Source: Bin22 sp965207275 (lineage in GTDB: Bacteria; Chloroflexota; Dehalococcoidia; Lucifugimonadales; UBA3495). From it: 64,000 bases of DNA. The notes beneath the pieces were generated by a model. That model did no database searches and had not been told where the DNA came from. It worked only from the letters and a program-made list of their open reading frames with translations. Below are positions 9,289 through 18,219 of the stretch, in pieces; the first letter of the stretch is position 1; each line of letters opens with the position of its first letter. The stretch spans positions 1,116,001 to 1,180,000 of the forward strand of contig CBDBMH010000002.1 of assembly GCA_965207275.1 (NCBI GenBank), in the 5' to 3' direction. The translations under genes and the position numbers were made by a program.

Positions 9289-9369
9289 TTTTCCACCCTC
9301 TCCATACTGATCAATTTGTCTCGTCTAACGATATTCTACAATACTTGGGGCGACTTGGTACCATCCAAG

Positions 9370-9406
9370 AGAAAGCGGCTTCAACCATGCACATGTTCGA
9401 AGCCGC
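9370..9406 (-). terminator. Terminator downstream of mdh
   Basis: On the minus strand GCGGCTTC pairs with GAAGCCGC around a 16-base loop, followed by TTTCTCTT. It lies about 105 bases beyond the mdh stop. Confidence 0.5.
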
Positions 9407-9511
9407 CGTTTTCCGCTGTGGTGTTACAGATCCCTCAGGCCGAGCCAGCGGTTTGGCGAGTCGGAAACCCCGCGGGCGCGCCGCCACTTGCATCGCATTT
9501 CACCCTGGCCG

Positions 9512-10456
9512 TTACGAGCCTTCGCTCCTGGAGTTCCGCATAACTTCCACCAGTTCCTGTACGCTGGCTGCCGAGGCTTCCAGGGCCTTTTGCTCGTCGT
9601 CGGTCAGCTTGATTTCAATGACCTGTTCCATGCCGCCGGCGCCCACCTTGATGGGAACACCCACGCACAGGCCATTGATGCCGAACTCGCCTTCCAGGTA
9701 GGCGCAACCGGGGAGAATCCGCTTCTTGTCCAGAAGAATGGCCTCCACCATCTGGGTGATGGACGCGGAGGGAGCGTAGTAGGCGCTGCCCGCCTTGAGC
9801 AGGGCAACAATTTCTCCACCGCCCTGGCGGGTGCGTTCCACCAGGCCGTCCACCGTCTCCGGAGGCAACAGTTCACTTATGGGAATGCCGCCTACCGTGG
9901 TGTAGCGGACCAGGGGCACCATATCGTCCCCGTGACCACCCAGCACGTATGCCTGGACATCCTCCACCGAAACGTTCATTTCCTGGGCAATGAAGGTGCG
10001 GAATCGGGCTGTGTCCAGCACACCGGCCATGCCGAACACCCGATTACGGGGAAATCCACTGCTTTCGAGGATGTTCTGGCACATGGCGTCCAGGGGGTTG
10101 GTTACCGCCAGGATGATACAGTTGGGAGAGTATTTGACCACCTGCTCCGTTACGGCCGAAGTAATGTTCATGTTGGTCAGGAGCAGGTCGTCGCGGCTCA
10201 TGCCGGGGCGCCGGGCGATGCCTGCGGTTATGACAACCACATCGGAACCGGCGGTGGCCTCGTAATCGTTGCTGCCAGTTACCGCGGCGTCCGAACCAAT
10301 GACGGGCCCCGATTCCAGCATATCCAGCGCTTTGCCCTGGGGCAGGTCTTCCACCACGTCCACCAGGACCGTATCGGCATAACCAAGCTGGTGTATTCTC
10401 TGAACGGTAGTGGCGCCCACGTTGCCGGCGCCCACTACGGTCACTTTGCTTCTCAT
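9512..10456 (-). CDS. mdh: Malate dehydrogenase
   Basis: Oxidises malate to oxaloacetate with NAD in the TCA cycle. The Rossmann GAGNVG is at 9-14, Asp33 follows as the NAD-specificity acid, the substrate loop RRPGMSRDD spans 82-90, and catalytic His175 lies in GGHGDD. Arg rather than Gln in the loop marks a malate enzyme instead of a lactate enzyme. The type is the LDH-like MDH common in Chloroflexi. GAGGAG sits ten bases before the ATG. It lies about 60 bases downstream of icd on the same strand, so the two TCA enzymes are probably cotranscribed. Confidence 0.95.
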   Translation of the reverse strand: MRSKVTVVGAGNVGATTVQRIHQLGYADTVLVDVVEDLPQGKALDMLESGPVIGSDAAVTGSNDYEATAGSDVVVITAGIARRPGMSRDDLLLTNMNITSAVTEQVVKYSPNCIILAVTNPLDAMCQNILESSGFPRNRVFGMAGVLDTARFRTFIAQEMNVSVEDVQAYVLGGHGDDMVPLVRYTTVGGIPISELLPPETVDGLVERTRQGGGEIVALLKAGSAYYAPSASITQMVEAILLDKKRILPGCAYLEGEFGINGLCVGVPIKVGAGGMEQVIEIKLTDDEQKALEASAASVQELVEVMRNSRSEGS

Positions 10457-10518
10457 CTGGTAAGTACTCCTCTGTTTCTTGCTGGGGCAGGACTCTTCAC
10501 CTGCCGGCCAGTCCGTTC

Positions 10519-12747
10519 CTAAATTGCATCTACGATGGAGTTGAGGGTGGCGCTGGGGCGCATGGCGCGGGCCGCCATCTGGGTGTCCGGGCGATAGTAG
10601 CCCCCGATGTCCGCAGGCGCTCCCTGGGCCTCGTTCAACTCCTGAACGATGGTCTCCTCGTTGTCCGACATCTTGCGGGCGACTTCCGCAAAGCGAGCCC
10701 GAAGCTCCGGATCCCTGGCCTGGTTGGCCAGTGCTTCCGCCCAGTACAAAGCGAGGTAGAAGTGACTGCCCCGGGTGTCGAGTTCGTTTACCCGGCGGGA
10801 CGGCGCCCGGTTATGTTCCAGGTGCTGCCCGATCCCCTGATCCAGGGTCTCGGCCAGGAGCCGGGCCTGGTCGTTGTCGAAAACCTCGCCAAAGTGCTCG
10901 AAAGACGCGACCATGGCGCAGAATTCGCCAAGGGAGTCCCAACGCAGGTGGCCTTCTTGCTGGAACTGTTGTACGTGCCGGGGCGCCGAGCCGCCGGCGC
11001 CCGTCTCGAAGAGGCCGCCTCCGTTGAGCAGGGGGACCACCGACAACATCTTGGCGCTGGTGCCCAGTTCCAGGATGGGAAACAGGTCGGTCAGGTAGTC
11101 GCGCAGCACATTGCCCGTGACTGCGATGGTGTCTTGACCATTGCGGCTTCGCTCCAGGGTCGCCTTCATGGCTTCCAGCGGAGGCATGGAACTGATATCC
11201 AGGCCCTCGGTATCGTGGTTGGGCAGATATCGCTCCACCTTCTTGAGCAGCTCAGCGTCGTGGCCCCGGGTGGGGTCGAGCCAGAAGATCGCCGCCTGCC
11301 CGGTGAGCCTGGACCGAACAACGCCCAGCCTGATCCAGTCCTGGATGGGAGCGTCCTTCGTCTGGCACATCCGGAATATGTCGCCTTCCTCTACATTCTG
11401 ATCCAGGAGGACGGCTCCCGAGGCGTCAACCACCTGAATTCGACCGTCGCCCGGCGCTTCAAAGGTCTTGTCGTGAGAGCCGTACTCCTCGGCGGCCTGG
11501 GCCATAAGGCCGACGTTGGCAACGCTGCCAAGGACGGCCGGGTCCAGCGCCCCATTCTCCTGACAGTCTTCTACGACGGCCTGGTAGATTGTGGCATAGG
11601 AGCGGTCGGGGATCAGGGCTATGGTGTCGTGCAGCTCATTATCGGGGCCCCAACTGCGTCCCCCATCGCGGATGATGACGGGCATGGAGGCGTCAATGAT
11701 GGTGTCGCTGGAAACGTGCAGGTTGGTGATGCCGCGGTTGGAGTCCACCATGGAAAGCCCTGGCCGACTATCGTATACCGTCCGGATATCCGCCTCGATG
11801 GCTGCCCGGGTTTCCTCCGGAAGGCCCTGGATCTTGGTCAGCAGTTCGGCGACTCCGTTGTCCTCATCCACCGCTACCTGCGCCAGTTCCGCCGCGTACT
11901 TGTCAAATACTTCCTGAAAGAAAACGTACACGAAGTGGCCGAAGATGATGGGGTCCGACACGCGCATCATGGTGGTCTTCACGTGGAGTGAGATCAGCAC
12001 GTCCTCCGCCCGGGCTCTTGCCAGTTCGTCGGCGTAGAACCGGCGCAATGCGCGGATATTCATAACGGCGCAGTCAATGATTTCGCCGGCCTGGAGGGGA
12101 ATTCCCGACTTCAGCGCCGTTTTGCTGCCGTCGGTGGCCACGAACTCAATGGTGGCCGAACCCGCCTGGGTAGTGGTCGTGGCCTGCTCGCTTCCGTAAA
12201 AGTCCCCGCTGGCCATGTACCCAACGCGAGTCCTGGAAATCTCCGGCCAGTCCTGCATCATACGATGGGGATTTCGTTTGCCGTGTTCCTTGACTGCGGT
12301 GGAGGATCGTCGGTCGGAGTTTCCTTCTCGTATTACTGGGTTGACCGCGCTGCCGAGTACCCGGGAATACCGCGCCTGAACTTCACGTTCCTCGTCGTTG
12401 GCCGGCTGGTCGGGGTAGTCGGGAACGTCGTAACCCTTCTCCCGCAGCTCGGCAATGGCCGACTTCAGCTGGGGAATGGAGGCGCTGATGTTGGGCAATT
12501 TGACCAGGTTGGCCGATGGGTCAAGGCACAACTCGCCGCACATGCGCAGATAGTCCGGAATCTTCTGGTCCTCGGTCAGGTTGTCAGGGAAATTCGCAAT
12601 TATCCGGCCGGACAGCGATATATCCCAGGTTTCCAATTCAATGCCCGAACCCTTGGTAAAGGCCTGCAATATCGGCAGCAGTGAGTGCGTCGCCAGGTAG
12701 GGAGCCTCATCCGTTTCGGTGTAAATGATCTTGGCGGCTTCTGCCAT
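10519..12747 (-). CDS. icd: Monomeric NADP-dependent isocitrate dehydrogenase
   Basis: Converts isocitrate to 2-oxoglutarate and CO2, making NADPH. At 742 residues it has the size of the monomeric IDH family, about 740, rather than the roughly 415 of the dimeric type. The opening KIIYTETDEAPYLATHS and the GKRNPHRM segment near 155 are characteristic of that family. A strong GAGGAGAGGAAA ribosome binding site precedes the ATG. It heads a probable icd-mdh pair. A TATAAT box on the minus strand at about 12910-12915 could be its promoter but lacks a convincing -35 element. Confidence 0.94.
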   Translation of the reverse strand: MAEAAKIIYTETDEAPYLATHSLLPILQAFTKGSGIELETWDISLSGRIIANFPDNLTEDQKIPDYLRMCGELCLDPSANLVKLPNISASIPQLKSAIAELREKGYDVPDYPDQPANDEEREVQARYSRVLGSAVNPVIREGNSDRRSSTAVKEHGKRNPHRMMQDWPEISRTRVGYMASGDFYGSEQATTTTQAGSATIEFVATDGSKTALKSGIPLQAGEIIDCAVMNIRALRRFYADELARARAEDVLISLHVKTTMMRVSDPIIFGHFVYVFFQEVFDKYAAELAQVAVDEDNGVAELLTKIQGLPEETRAAIEADIRTVYDSRPGLSMVDSNRGITNLHVSSDTIIDASMPVIIRDGGRSWGPDNELHDTIALIPDRSYATIYQAVVEDCQENGALDPAVLGSVANVGLMAQAAEEYGSHDKTFEAPGDGRIQVVDASGAVLLDQNVEEGDIFRMCQTKDAPIQDWIRLGVVRSRLTGQAAIFWLDPTRGHDAELLKKVERYLPNHDTEGLDISSMPPLEAMKATLERSRNGQDTIAVTGNVLRDYLTDLFPILELGTSAKMLSVVPLLNGGGLFETGAGGSAPRHVQQFQQEGHLRWDSLGEFCAMVASFEHFGEVFDNDQARLLAETLDQGIGQHLEHNRAPSRRVNELDTRGSHFYLALYWAEALANQARDPELRARFAEVARKMSDNEETIVQELNEAQGAPADIGGYYRPDTQMAARAMRPSATLNSIVDAI

Positions 12748-13234
12748 TTTCCTCTCCTCAGCAAGTTAGTATCAGGGGCCGTTGCCAGCTACCGGATATG
12801 GTTGAAGTCTGACTCGGCCCTCGTAAATTGGCAGGGATCCTTATCCGTCTGTTCCCCGATTCGCAGGCGCAACAGATTAACCCATCAAAGGGGGGAGAAG
12901 GCCCGCCCATTATACAATGATTAGGGATTGCCCGGTAGCCCCGGAAGGACTTTCACTAGTGTGCAGGGATGGAGTTCCAATTCGGGTGGTTTGGTGTGCG
13001 AGACCAGGGCAGCCCTCCGCCTGAGGCAGACCCCTGCAAATTCGAGGACCACAGCAACCGAAAGGGAACGCTGCCAGGCGCAGGCTGTGTTTTTCCCTAG
13101 AGCATGTCTTTCCCTGCGGCCACGGAAGGATGTATTATTTAAGGGAGGACCGGCTGGGGGACGCGGCATTCAAGGTTTGGATTGATGTCCAGGACTGTAG
13201 CTGTTAATGGCGTTGGTAGTAACGGGGAACCGTA
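12748..13234. other. Intergenic region between icd and accDA with imperfect inverted repeat
   Basis: No gene is supported in these 487 bases, which separate divergent genes. The middle (about 12962-13077) has arms with related sequence in inverse orientation, GTTCC...TTCGGGTGG on the left and the reverse complement of GTTCCCTTTCGG on the right. A similar element lies at 57451-57566. A TATAAT on the minus strand near 12910 and TATTAT on the plus strand at 13132-13137 are possible -10 boxes without good -35 partners. Confidence 0.45.
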
Positions 13235-15073
13235 ATGAGGAATCTCGGTAATCTTCTCGTTCACTTGTTCAGTCGCCAGGGGAGGATGGACCGCATCTTC
13301 CCTTCGTCGGTGCATGACCGCTGCCTGTACTGCGAGGAGGAGATTCGGGAGTCTGCTTCCTACCAGAGCTTCAGGGTTTGCCCCTATTGCCGCTTTCACT
13401 ACACCCTGTCGGCCCGCCAGAGAATCCAGCTACTGGCCGACCGCAAGAGCTTCAGAGAGACTCACAAGTACCTGAACTCCGTGGCGCCCATCACCTTTTC
13501 CCAGCGGGGTTCCTACCGCAACCTGGTGAGCAAGGATCAGAACCGTACCGGCCTGACCGAAGCCACGGTTACCGGCCCGTGCCGGATTGACGGGGTGCGC
13601 GCCATGCTGGTGGTCTTGGACTTTGGCTTCATGGGCGGCAGCATGGGCAGCGTCGTTGGCGAGAAGATAGCCCTGGGCCTGGAGGAGGCAGCCCGCCAGG
13701 AACTGCCCCTGGTGGCGGTGGTAACGGGCGGCGGCGCCCGCATCCAGGAAGGTGTGCTGTCCCTGATGCAGATGGCCAAAACGGTGACGGCAGCCAACCG
13801 ATTCAAGGAGAAGGGGCTTCCCTTCGTGGTGGTGCTGGCCAACCCCTCCACCGGGCAGGCGTACGCCAGTTTCGCCAATTTGGCGGATGTAATCCTTGCG
13901 GAACCGGGCTCGCTTATCGGCCTGTCGCCCCTGCGGGCCCTCCGCGAATTGTCGGCGACTCCGCTGCCGCTGGACGCCCACACCGCGGAATCTCACCTGG
14001 AACATGGTCTGCTGGACAACGTGGTGGACCGGGAGTCGCTGAAGACTCGCCTGGCGGCCCTGCTCAGGTTGCTGACCGCAGAGAAACTGGGCAAAGGTGA
14101 ATTCAAAGGCCCGCCCAGAAACCGTCCTCCCTTGGGGCCGGACCCCGAAGTATGGGAAGCGGTGTCGGTTACCCGACATGGCGAACGGCCTTCTGCTACC
14201 TACTACATCCGCAATACACTCACCCAGTTCTTTGAACTGCACGGCGACCGCCTGAGTGGCGACGATGGTTCCATTGTCACCGGGGTTGGATACCTGTACG
14301 ACCAGCCTGTGGCGGTGGTGGGGCAGCAGCGGCCCTATTCCCTGGACGGGTCCAAGTATCATGTGAACCCGGATGGACTGCGAAAGGCCCAGCGTCTGAT
14401 AAAGCTGGCCACCAGGTTCCGACTGCCCGTCATCTCCTACATCGACACACAGGGAGCCGATCCGGGGCTGGAAGCGGAGGAACATGGTATGGGCAATGCC
14501 ATAGCCACCACCCTGTCCCTGCTGCTGGAAGCGCCCGTGCCCATAGTGGCGGCTATCATCGGCGAGGGCGGCAACGAGGGGGCGCTGTCCCTGGGAATTT
14601 CAGACCGAATCATTATGCAGCAATACGCCGTGTTCTCGCCCATTACGTTCAACCGCGCGCCAGGGGGTCCCTTTATTGACCCGGAGTTGGACCGGGAGGC
14701 GGCGGAGGCGTTGATGCTGACTGCGCGAGACTGCCTGGAACTGGGCATAATCGACGCCATAATACCGGAACCGGTGGAGGGCGCCCATAACGACCCCAGG
14801 CAGGGCGCGGACGATCTGAAGGCCGAGACCTATCGCCGGTTGAAGGAAGTCTCAAAGGCATCCAAGAGCAAGCTCCTGGGTGATAGGTACAAGAAGTTCC
14901 GCCAGATGGGGGAGACCAGCGCTTATTCGCAAGAGGCTATGGACCGGGAGGTGGAACTTCTGCTGCGCATCACGGCAGGTACCCGCCGCAGTCCCCAGTC
15001 TGCCAGAACCAAGAGAAAAAGGGCTTCCGAAAAAACTCCTGAAGCCCCTGCTGTGCCGCTGGAGGTTGACTAA
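13235..15073 (+). CDS. accDA: Fused acetyl-CoA carboxylase carboxyltransferase (AccD-AccA)
   Basis: Transfers the carboxyl group from carboxybiotin to an acyl-CoA, the first step of fatty acid synthesis. The N-terminal half matches the beta subunit: a zinc finger C30xxC33...C49xxC52 followed by RQRIQLLADR. The C-terminal half, from about residue 305, matches the alpha subunit: FFELHGDRLSGDD, IDTQGADPGLEAEEHG and IGEGGNEGALSLG. In most bacteria these are two proteins; here they are one of 612 residues. The alpha-type motifs carry changes (TQGADPG for TPGAYPG, GGNEGAL for GGSGGAL). No biotin carboxylase or biotin carrier gene is in the window. The tail after residue 590 is Lys/Arg rich. Confidence 0.9.
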   Translation: MRNLGNLLVHLFSRQGRMDRIFPSSVHDRCLYCEEEIRESASYQSFRVCPYCRFHYTLSARQRIQLLADRKSFRETHKYLNSVAPITFSQRGSYRNLVSKDQNRTGLTEATVTGPCRIDGVRAMLVVLDFGFMGGSMGSVVGEKIALGLEEAARQELPLVAVVTGGGARIQEGVLSLMQMAKTVTAANRFKEKGLPFVVVLANPSTGQAYASFANLADVILAEPGSLIGLSPLRALRELSATPLPLDAHTAESHLEHGLLDNVVDRESLKTRLAALLRLLTAEKLGKGEFKGPPRNRPPLGPDPEVWEAVSVTRHGERPSATYYIRNTLTQFFELHGDRLSGDDGSIVTGVGYLYDQPVAVVGQQRPYSLDGSKYHVNPDGLRKAQRLIKLATRFRLPVISYIDTQGADPGLEAEEHGMGNAIATTLSLLLEAPVPIVAAIIGEGGNEGALSLGISDRIIMQQYAVFSPITFNRAPGGPFIDPELDREAAEALMLTARDCLELGIIDAIIPEPVEGAHNDPRQGADDLKAETYRRLKEVSKASKSKLLGDRYKKFRQMGETSAYSQEAMDREVELLLRITAGTRRSPQSARTKRKRASEKTPEAPAVPLEVD

Positions 15074-15101
15074 CCCAGTCCGGAATGGCGGACCGGGTTT
15101 T
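15074..15101 (+). terminator. Terminator of accDA
   Basis: A nine-pair stem with one A-C mismatch (CCCAGTCCG against CGGACCGGG) and a six-base loop, followed by TTTT. It begins right after the stop codon, between the convergent accDA and mrp genes. Confidence 0.6.
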
Positions 15102-15110
15102 GCGCCGCCG

Positions 15111-15920
15111 TCAGGCTGGATCCCTGCCCAAAGCCTTCAAGCTCTGCTTCATTCCATCCACCAGGTTGGAATATTCCTCGCCCACCGCCGAATCCAGCAG
15201 CGCAGTAGGGCAACTGCTGTCCCGGTACGTCGCCCTCAACTCCAGTGAACCCAGGTAGGGCGCATCTACTTCCTGCGCCAGGTTTTCGCCGCCGCCCTTC
15301 CCGAAAATGTCCCCCGTGTAGTTCTCCACGATGCCGATCACGTTCAGGTTCAGCTTTCGGATCATGTTGATACAGCGTTTGGCGTCAATATTGGCCAGTT
15401 CCTGCGGGGTGCTTACGACCACAAATCCGTCCATTGGCAGGGTCTGCATTACCGTAAGCGGGGAGTCGGAGGTGCCGGGAGGCATGTCGACTATCAGGTA
15501 GTCCAGATCACCCCAGTCGGTGGACTGCAGGAACTGGTTGATGGCGTTGTGGATCATGGGGCCGCGCCAAATTATGGCCTCCTCTTCATTCTCCTGAAAG
15601 AAGGACATCGAGATTACCTTCACGCCCCACTTCTCCGCCGGAATGATCTGGCCATCGACGTAGTCGGCCTTGTCGGTGAGGCCCAGTACCTTGGTAACAT
15701 TGGGGCAGTCGATATCCACGTCCAGCAGACCCACATTCAGGCCGTCCTGGGCCAGGGTGGCGGCCAGGTTCACCGCCACGGTGGTCTTGCCCACTCCTCC
15801 CTTACCGCTATACACGCCAACTTTGGTCTTGATGGTTGACAGCCTTTCCGTGATTTGGCGCCGCTGCTGCCAGCTTCGGCGGATCTGCTCCAGCCGGGGA
15901 TTTTCCTGGGGCGTGGACAT
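15111..15920 (-). CDS. mrp: Mrp/ApbC-type P-loop ATPase for Fe-S cluster transfer
   Basis: A MinD/NBP35-superfamily ATPase that carries iron-sulfur clusters to apoproteins. The deviant Walker A motif GKGGVGKTT is at 39-47, LLDVDIDCPN follows near 78, and DMPPGTSD is the Walker B region. The C-terminal IFGKGGGENLA is diagnostic of the family. Many Mrp proteins have a CxxC pair just before that motif, between VEN and IFG; here the segment is only VENYTGDIFG, so the pair is absent. Cys residues remain at the DCPN and SSCP positions. It lies 71 bases downstream of sufT, so the two are likely one operon. Confidence 0.9.
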   Translation of the reverse strand: MSTPQENPRLEQIRRSWQQRRQITERLSTIKTKVGVYSGKGGVGKTTVAVNLAATLAQDGLNVGLLDVDIDCPNVTKVLGLTDKADYVDGQIIPAEKWGVKVISMSFFQENEEEAIIWRGPMIHNAINQFLQSTDWGDLDYLIVDMPPGTSDSPLTVMQTLPMDGFVVVSTPQELANIDAKRCINMIRKLNLNVIGIVENYTGDIFGKGGGENLAQEVDAPYLGSLELRATYRDSSCPTALLDSAVGEEYSNLVDGMKQSLKALGRDPA

Positions 15921-15991
15921 ACTTCCTCTCAGCCCGGGCCGCTGACCGGTCTATGGTTGATTCTGGCGGCGCGGTGTTTCTCGTGGTTGGG

Positions 15992-16300
15992 CTAGATGCC
16001 CAGCATCATGCGGGCTTCTTCGCTGATCATCTCGGGCGACCAGGGCGGGTCAAAGGTAAGTTCAATCTCAACCTCTTCCACGCCGTCCAGGTCCTGGACG
16101 GCCCATTCCGCCTGCTGGGCAATGTGGGGGCCCATACCGCAGCCGGGAAAGGTGAGCGTCATCTGGACAAACACATTATTGTCGTCGGTAACCTGGACGT
16201 CGTAAATCAGGCCCAGGTCCACCACGTTAACCGGAATTTCCGGGTCATAGACGGTCTTCAACGCCTGGTAGACTTCTTCCCTCGACAGTTCGGCGGGCAT
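15992..16300 (-). CDS. sufT: SufT / MIP18 family Fe-S maturation protein
   Basis: A single MIP18 (DUF59) domain of 102 residues, as in SufT and the PaaD-like proteins that help mature iron-sulfur enzymes. DPEIPVNVVDLGLIYDV at 19-35 and TFPGCGMG with Cys54 match the family's two conserved blocks; this Cys is the functional residue in characterised members. AAGGAGGCAC precedes the ATG, and a strong promoter lies 30 bases further up. Pairing with mrp supports a role in Fe-S assembly, which this genome needs for SdhB, LipA and others. Confidence 0.9.
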   Translation of the reverse strand: MPAELSREEVYQALKTVYDPEIPVNVVDLGLIYDVQVTDDNNVFVQMTLTFPGCGMGPHIAQQAEWAVQDLDGVEEVEIELTFDPPWSPEMISEEARMMLGI

Positions 16301-16330
16301 AGTGCCTCCTTATCCTATTGGACTGGATTT

Positions 16331-16359
16331 AGTATATGAAACGTGGCCCGGCAGGTCAA
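16331..16359 (-). promoter_or_regulatory. Promoter of sufT-mrp
   Basis: On the minus strand TTGACC (16354-16359), 17 bases, then TATACT (16331-16336). Both hexamers match five of six consensus positions. The start of transcription should be near 16324, giving a leader of about 25 bases before the sufT ATG. Confidence 0.65.
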
Positions 16360-16500
16360 CGATATTCGTAACCTGCCGCCAAGCCGAGGGGACTGTCCGA
16401 CGGCCTGGCAGGCAGACATGACGCGCTGAATTTGCCGCAGAATCCGCAAGTCGGGGGAGGGACTTGGTTTCCGCTCCGATTGAGACCCAGCAATCAAATC

Positions 16501-17469
16501 CTACGGAATCAGCAGCAGCTTGCCGGTGGTTGCTCTGCCAGCCAGCTGTCGATGAGCCTCCGCTGCCTCGGACAAGGAGAATATATGCTCCATGCGCAGT
16601 TTCAGCTGGCCGGAAAGCACCCAGCCCAGCACGTCACCGGCCCGCTGGCGAAGCTCCTCGGCAGTCGCCGTGTAGTCGCCAAGACCCGGTCGGGTCAGGA
16701 ACAGCGACCCATTGCCCAGGATTCTTGGGTCCATGGGAGGCACCACACCGCTGGCCTGGCCGTAAAGCACCATGTAGCCCCGGCGGCCCAGGCAACTTAC
16801 ACTCTTATCGAAAGTAGTCAGGCCGACGGCGTCGTAAACCGCCCTCAGGCCTTCGCCGTCAGTGGCCTGTTTGATTACCTCAGCAAAGTCTTCCTGGGTA
16901 TAGAGAATGACGTGGTCCGCCCCGGCGCCGCGGGCCAGTTCGGCTTTCTCCTCCGTTGATACGGTGGAGAAGACGTACCCGCCCAGCTGTTTGATCATCT
17001 GGATCAGCAGCAGGCCGACTCCGCCCGCTCCGGCATGGACCAGTACCCGGTCACCCGCCTGCACCGGGTAGGTGGAATGGCACAGGTAATGAGCCGTCAT
17101 GCCCTGCAGCATGGCGGCGGCGCCCTCGCGGGCTCCCAGGCCCGTGGGCATCTTGACCAGCCGGGAGGCGGCAACCACCGCCTGTTCGGCGTAGGACCCC
17201 TGGCTGCTGCTGTAAGCCACCACGTCCCCTTCCTTGAGGTCGGTAACGGCTGACCCCACGGAGCGGACAACCCCGGCGCCCTCCACGCCGATGGTCCTGG
17301 GCAGGGGCGGGCCCGGGTTGATGCCGGCCCGGCTGTAAATGTCGGTGAAGTTAACTCCTACCGCCTGGATTTCGACCAGCGCGTCCGAGTCGCCCGGGGT
17401 GAGGTCGGCCACTTCCCGGTACTGCATTACGTCCGGGCCGCCAAATTCGTCAATCTGAACCGCTCTCAT
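16501..17469 (-). CDS. NADPH:quinone oxidoreductase-like zinc-independent dehydrogenase
   Basis: A medium-chain dehydrogenase/reductase of the quinone-oxidoreductase branch. The N-terminal GroES-like half contains VGVNFTDIYSRAG, and the NADPH-binding Rossmann motif AGAGGVG is at 146-152. The catalytic-zinc Cys/His ligands of alcohol dehydrogenases are not evident. It probably reduces quinones or enones with NADPH. I take the ATG at 17469 because GAGGAGAG lies just upstream; an in-frame ATG six codons earlier has none. The product is 322 residues, typical for the family. A TATACT at 17523-17528 could be its -10 box. Confidence 0.88.
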   Translation of the reverse strand: MRAVQIDEFGGPDVMQYREVADLTPGDSDALVEIQAVGVNFTDIYSRAGINPGPPLPRTIGVEGAGVVRSVGSAVTDLKEGDVVAYSSSQGSYAEQAVVAASRLVKMPTGLGAREGAAAMLQGMTAHYLCHSTYPVQAGDRVLVHAGAGGVGLLLIQMIKQLGGYVFSTVSTEEKAELARGAGADHVILYTQEDFAEVIKQATDGEGLRAVYDAVGLTTFDKSVSCLGRRGYMVLYGQASGVVPPMDPRILGNGSLFLTRPGLGDYTATAEELRQRAGDVLGWVLSGQLKLRMEHIFSLSEAAEAHRQLAGRATTGKLLLIP

Positions 17470-17528
17470 GATCTCTCCTCGTTCCAAGTCGATGTCAATG
17501 CGCCTCTCGGTGGCGCAGGCCTAGTATA

Positions 17529-18177
17529 CCACCAGGGATACCAAAGGCTTCCCCCGGCGACACCGTGGGCGCTGAGGCCTGTCCGGTTCCATTTGTACTC
17601 CTTAATGGAGGGTGGAATAAATCCGAGGAATAATTGATCGAGGTGTCTATTCGCTCCAGTGGGCGGACCGGCGAGTGTTACCCTTCGTGAAGCCCGGTGA
17701 TACCAGCTAATGGGCGAAAACCCACTCGTGTTCCGGGGCGTCCCGCTCCGTGCCGGGCGCTTACTGCGAAGCGAAAATGCCACCCATATCATCACCAAAG
17801 AAGAGGCGTCTCAAAGCGAAATTTCAGTTTGCCAGTGCTGACGAATGCTGTTACCATGTTGTCAACAAGCCTGAATTTCCCCCGTTCAGTTTCGCAACAC
17901 GTTGGGGAAAGGGAACCAGGTCGTGAGAAAAATCCCCCTCAATTGTAGATCCGTCAAGCATTGGCGCAATTCTTTGCCGGGTGGCAGATTTAAGCCTTTT
18001 CCCTTGCCAAGGCATCTTCGCCGGATAATCCTGGTAGTTTTCCTGACTTTTCTCTTTCACGCGCAAGGGTTATGGGTTGGGTGAAACTCCTGAGCGAAAG
18101 TATCCGGCTATCCCGACTGCCCAATCTTGATTTACCCAGTTCCGGCGGCTTAGCCCGGTCCGTAGTACCTGGCCGCC
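17529..18177. other. Gene-free stretch between divergent qor-like and greA genes
   Basis: About 650 bases. Open frames here are short, on both strands, without ribosome binding sites or family resemblance. I see no convincing promoter, tRNA or repeat shared with other parts of the window. Confidence 0.4.
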
Positions 18178-18219
18178 ATGTCGGGCCGATCGGCCAACAG
18201 TAAGCAGGAGGTATTTGCC

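Noticed and set aside
12904..12960. Promoter for icd from TATAAT on the minus strand
   Set aside because: The -10 is perfect but no acceptable -35 is found at 16-18 bases and the leader would be about 160 bases; mentioned only as a possibility.
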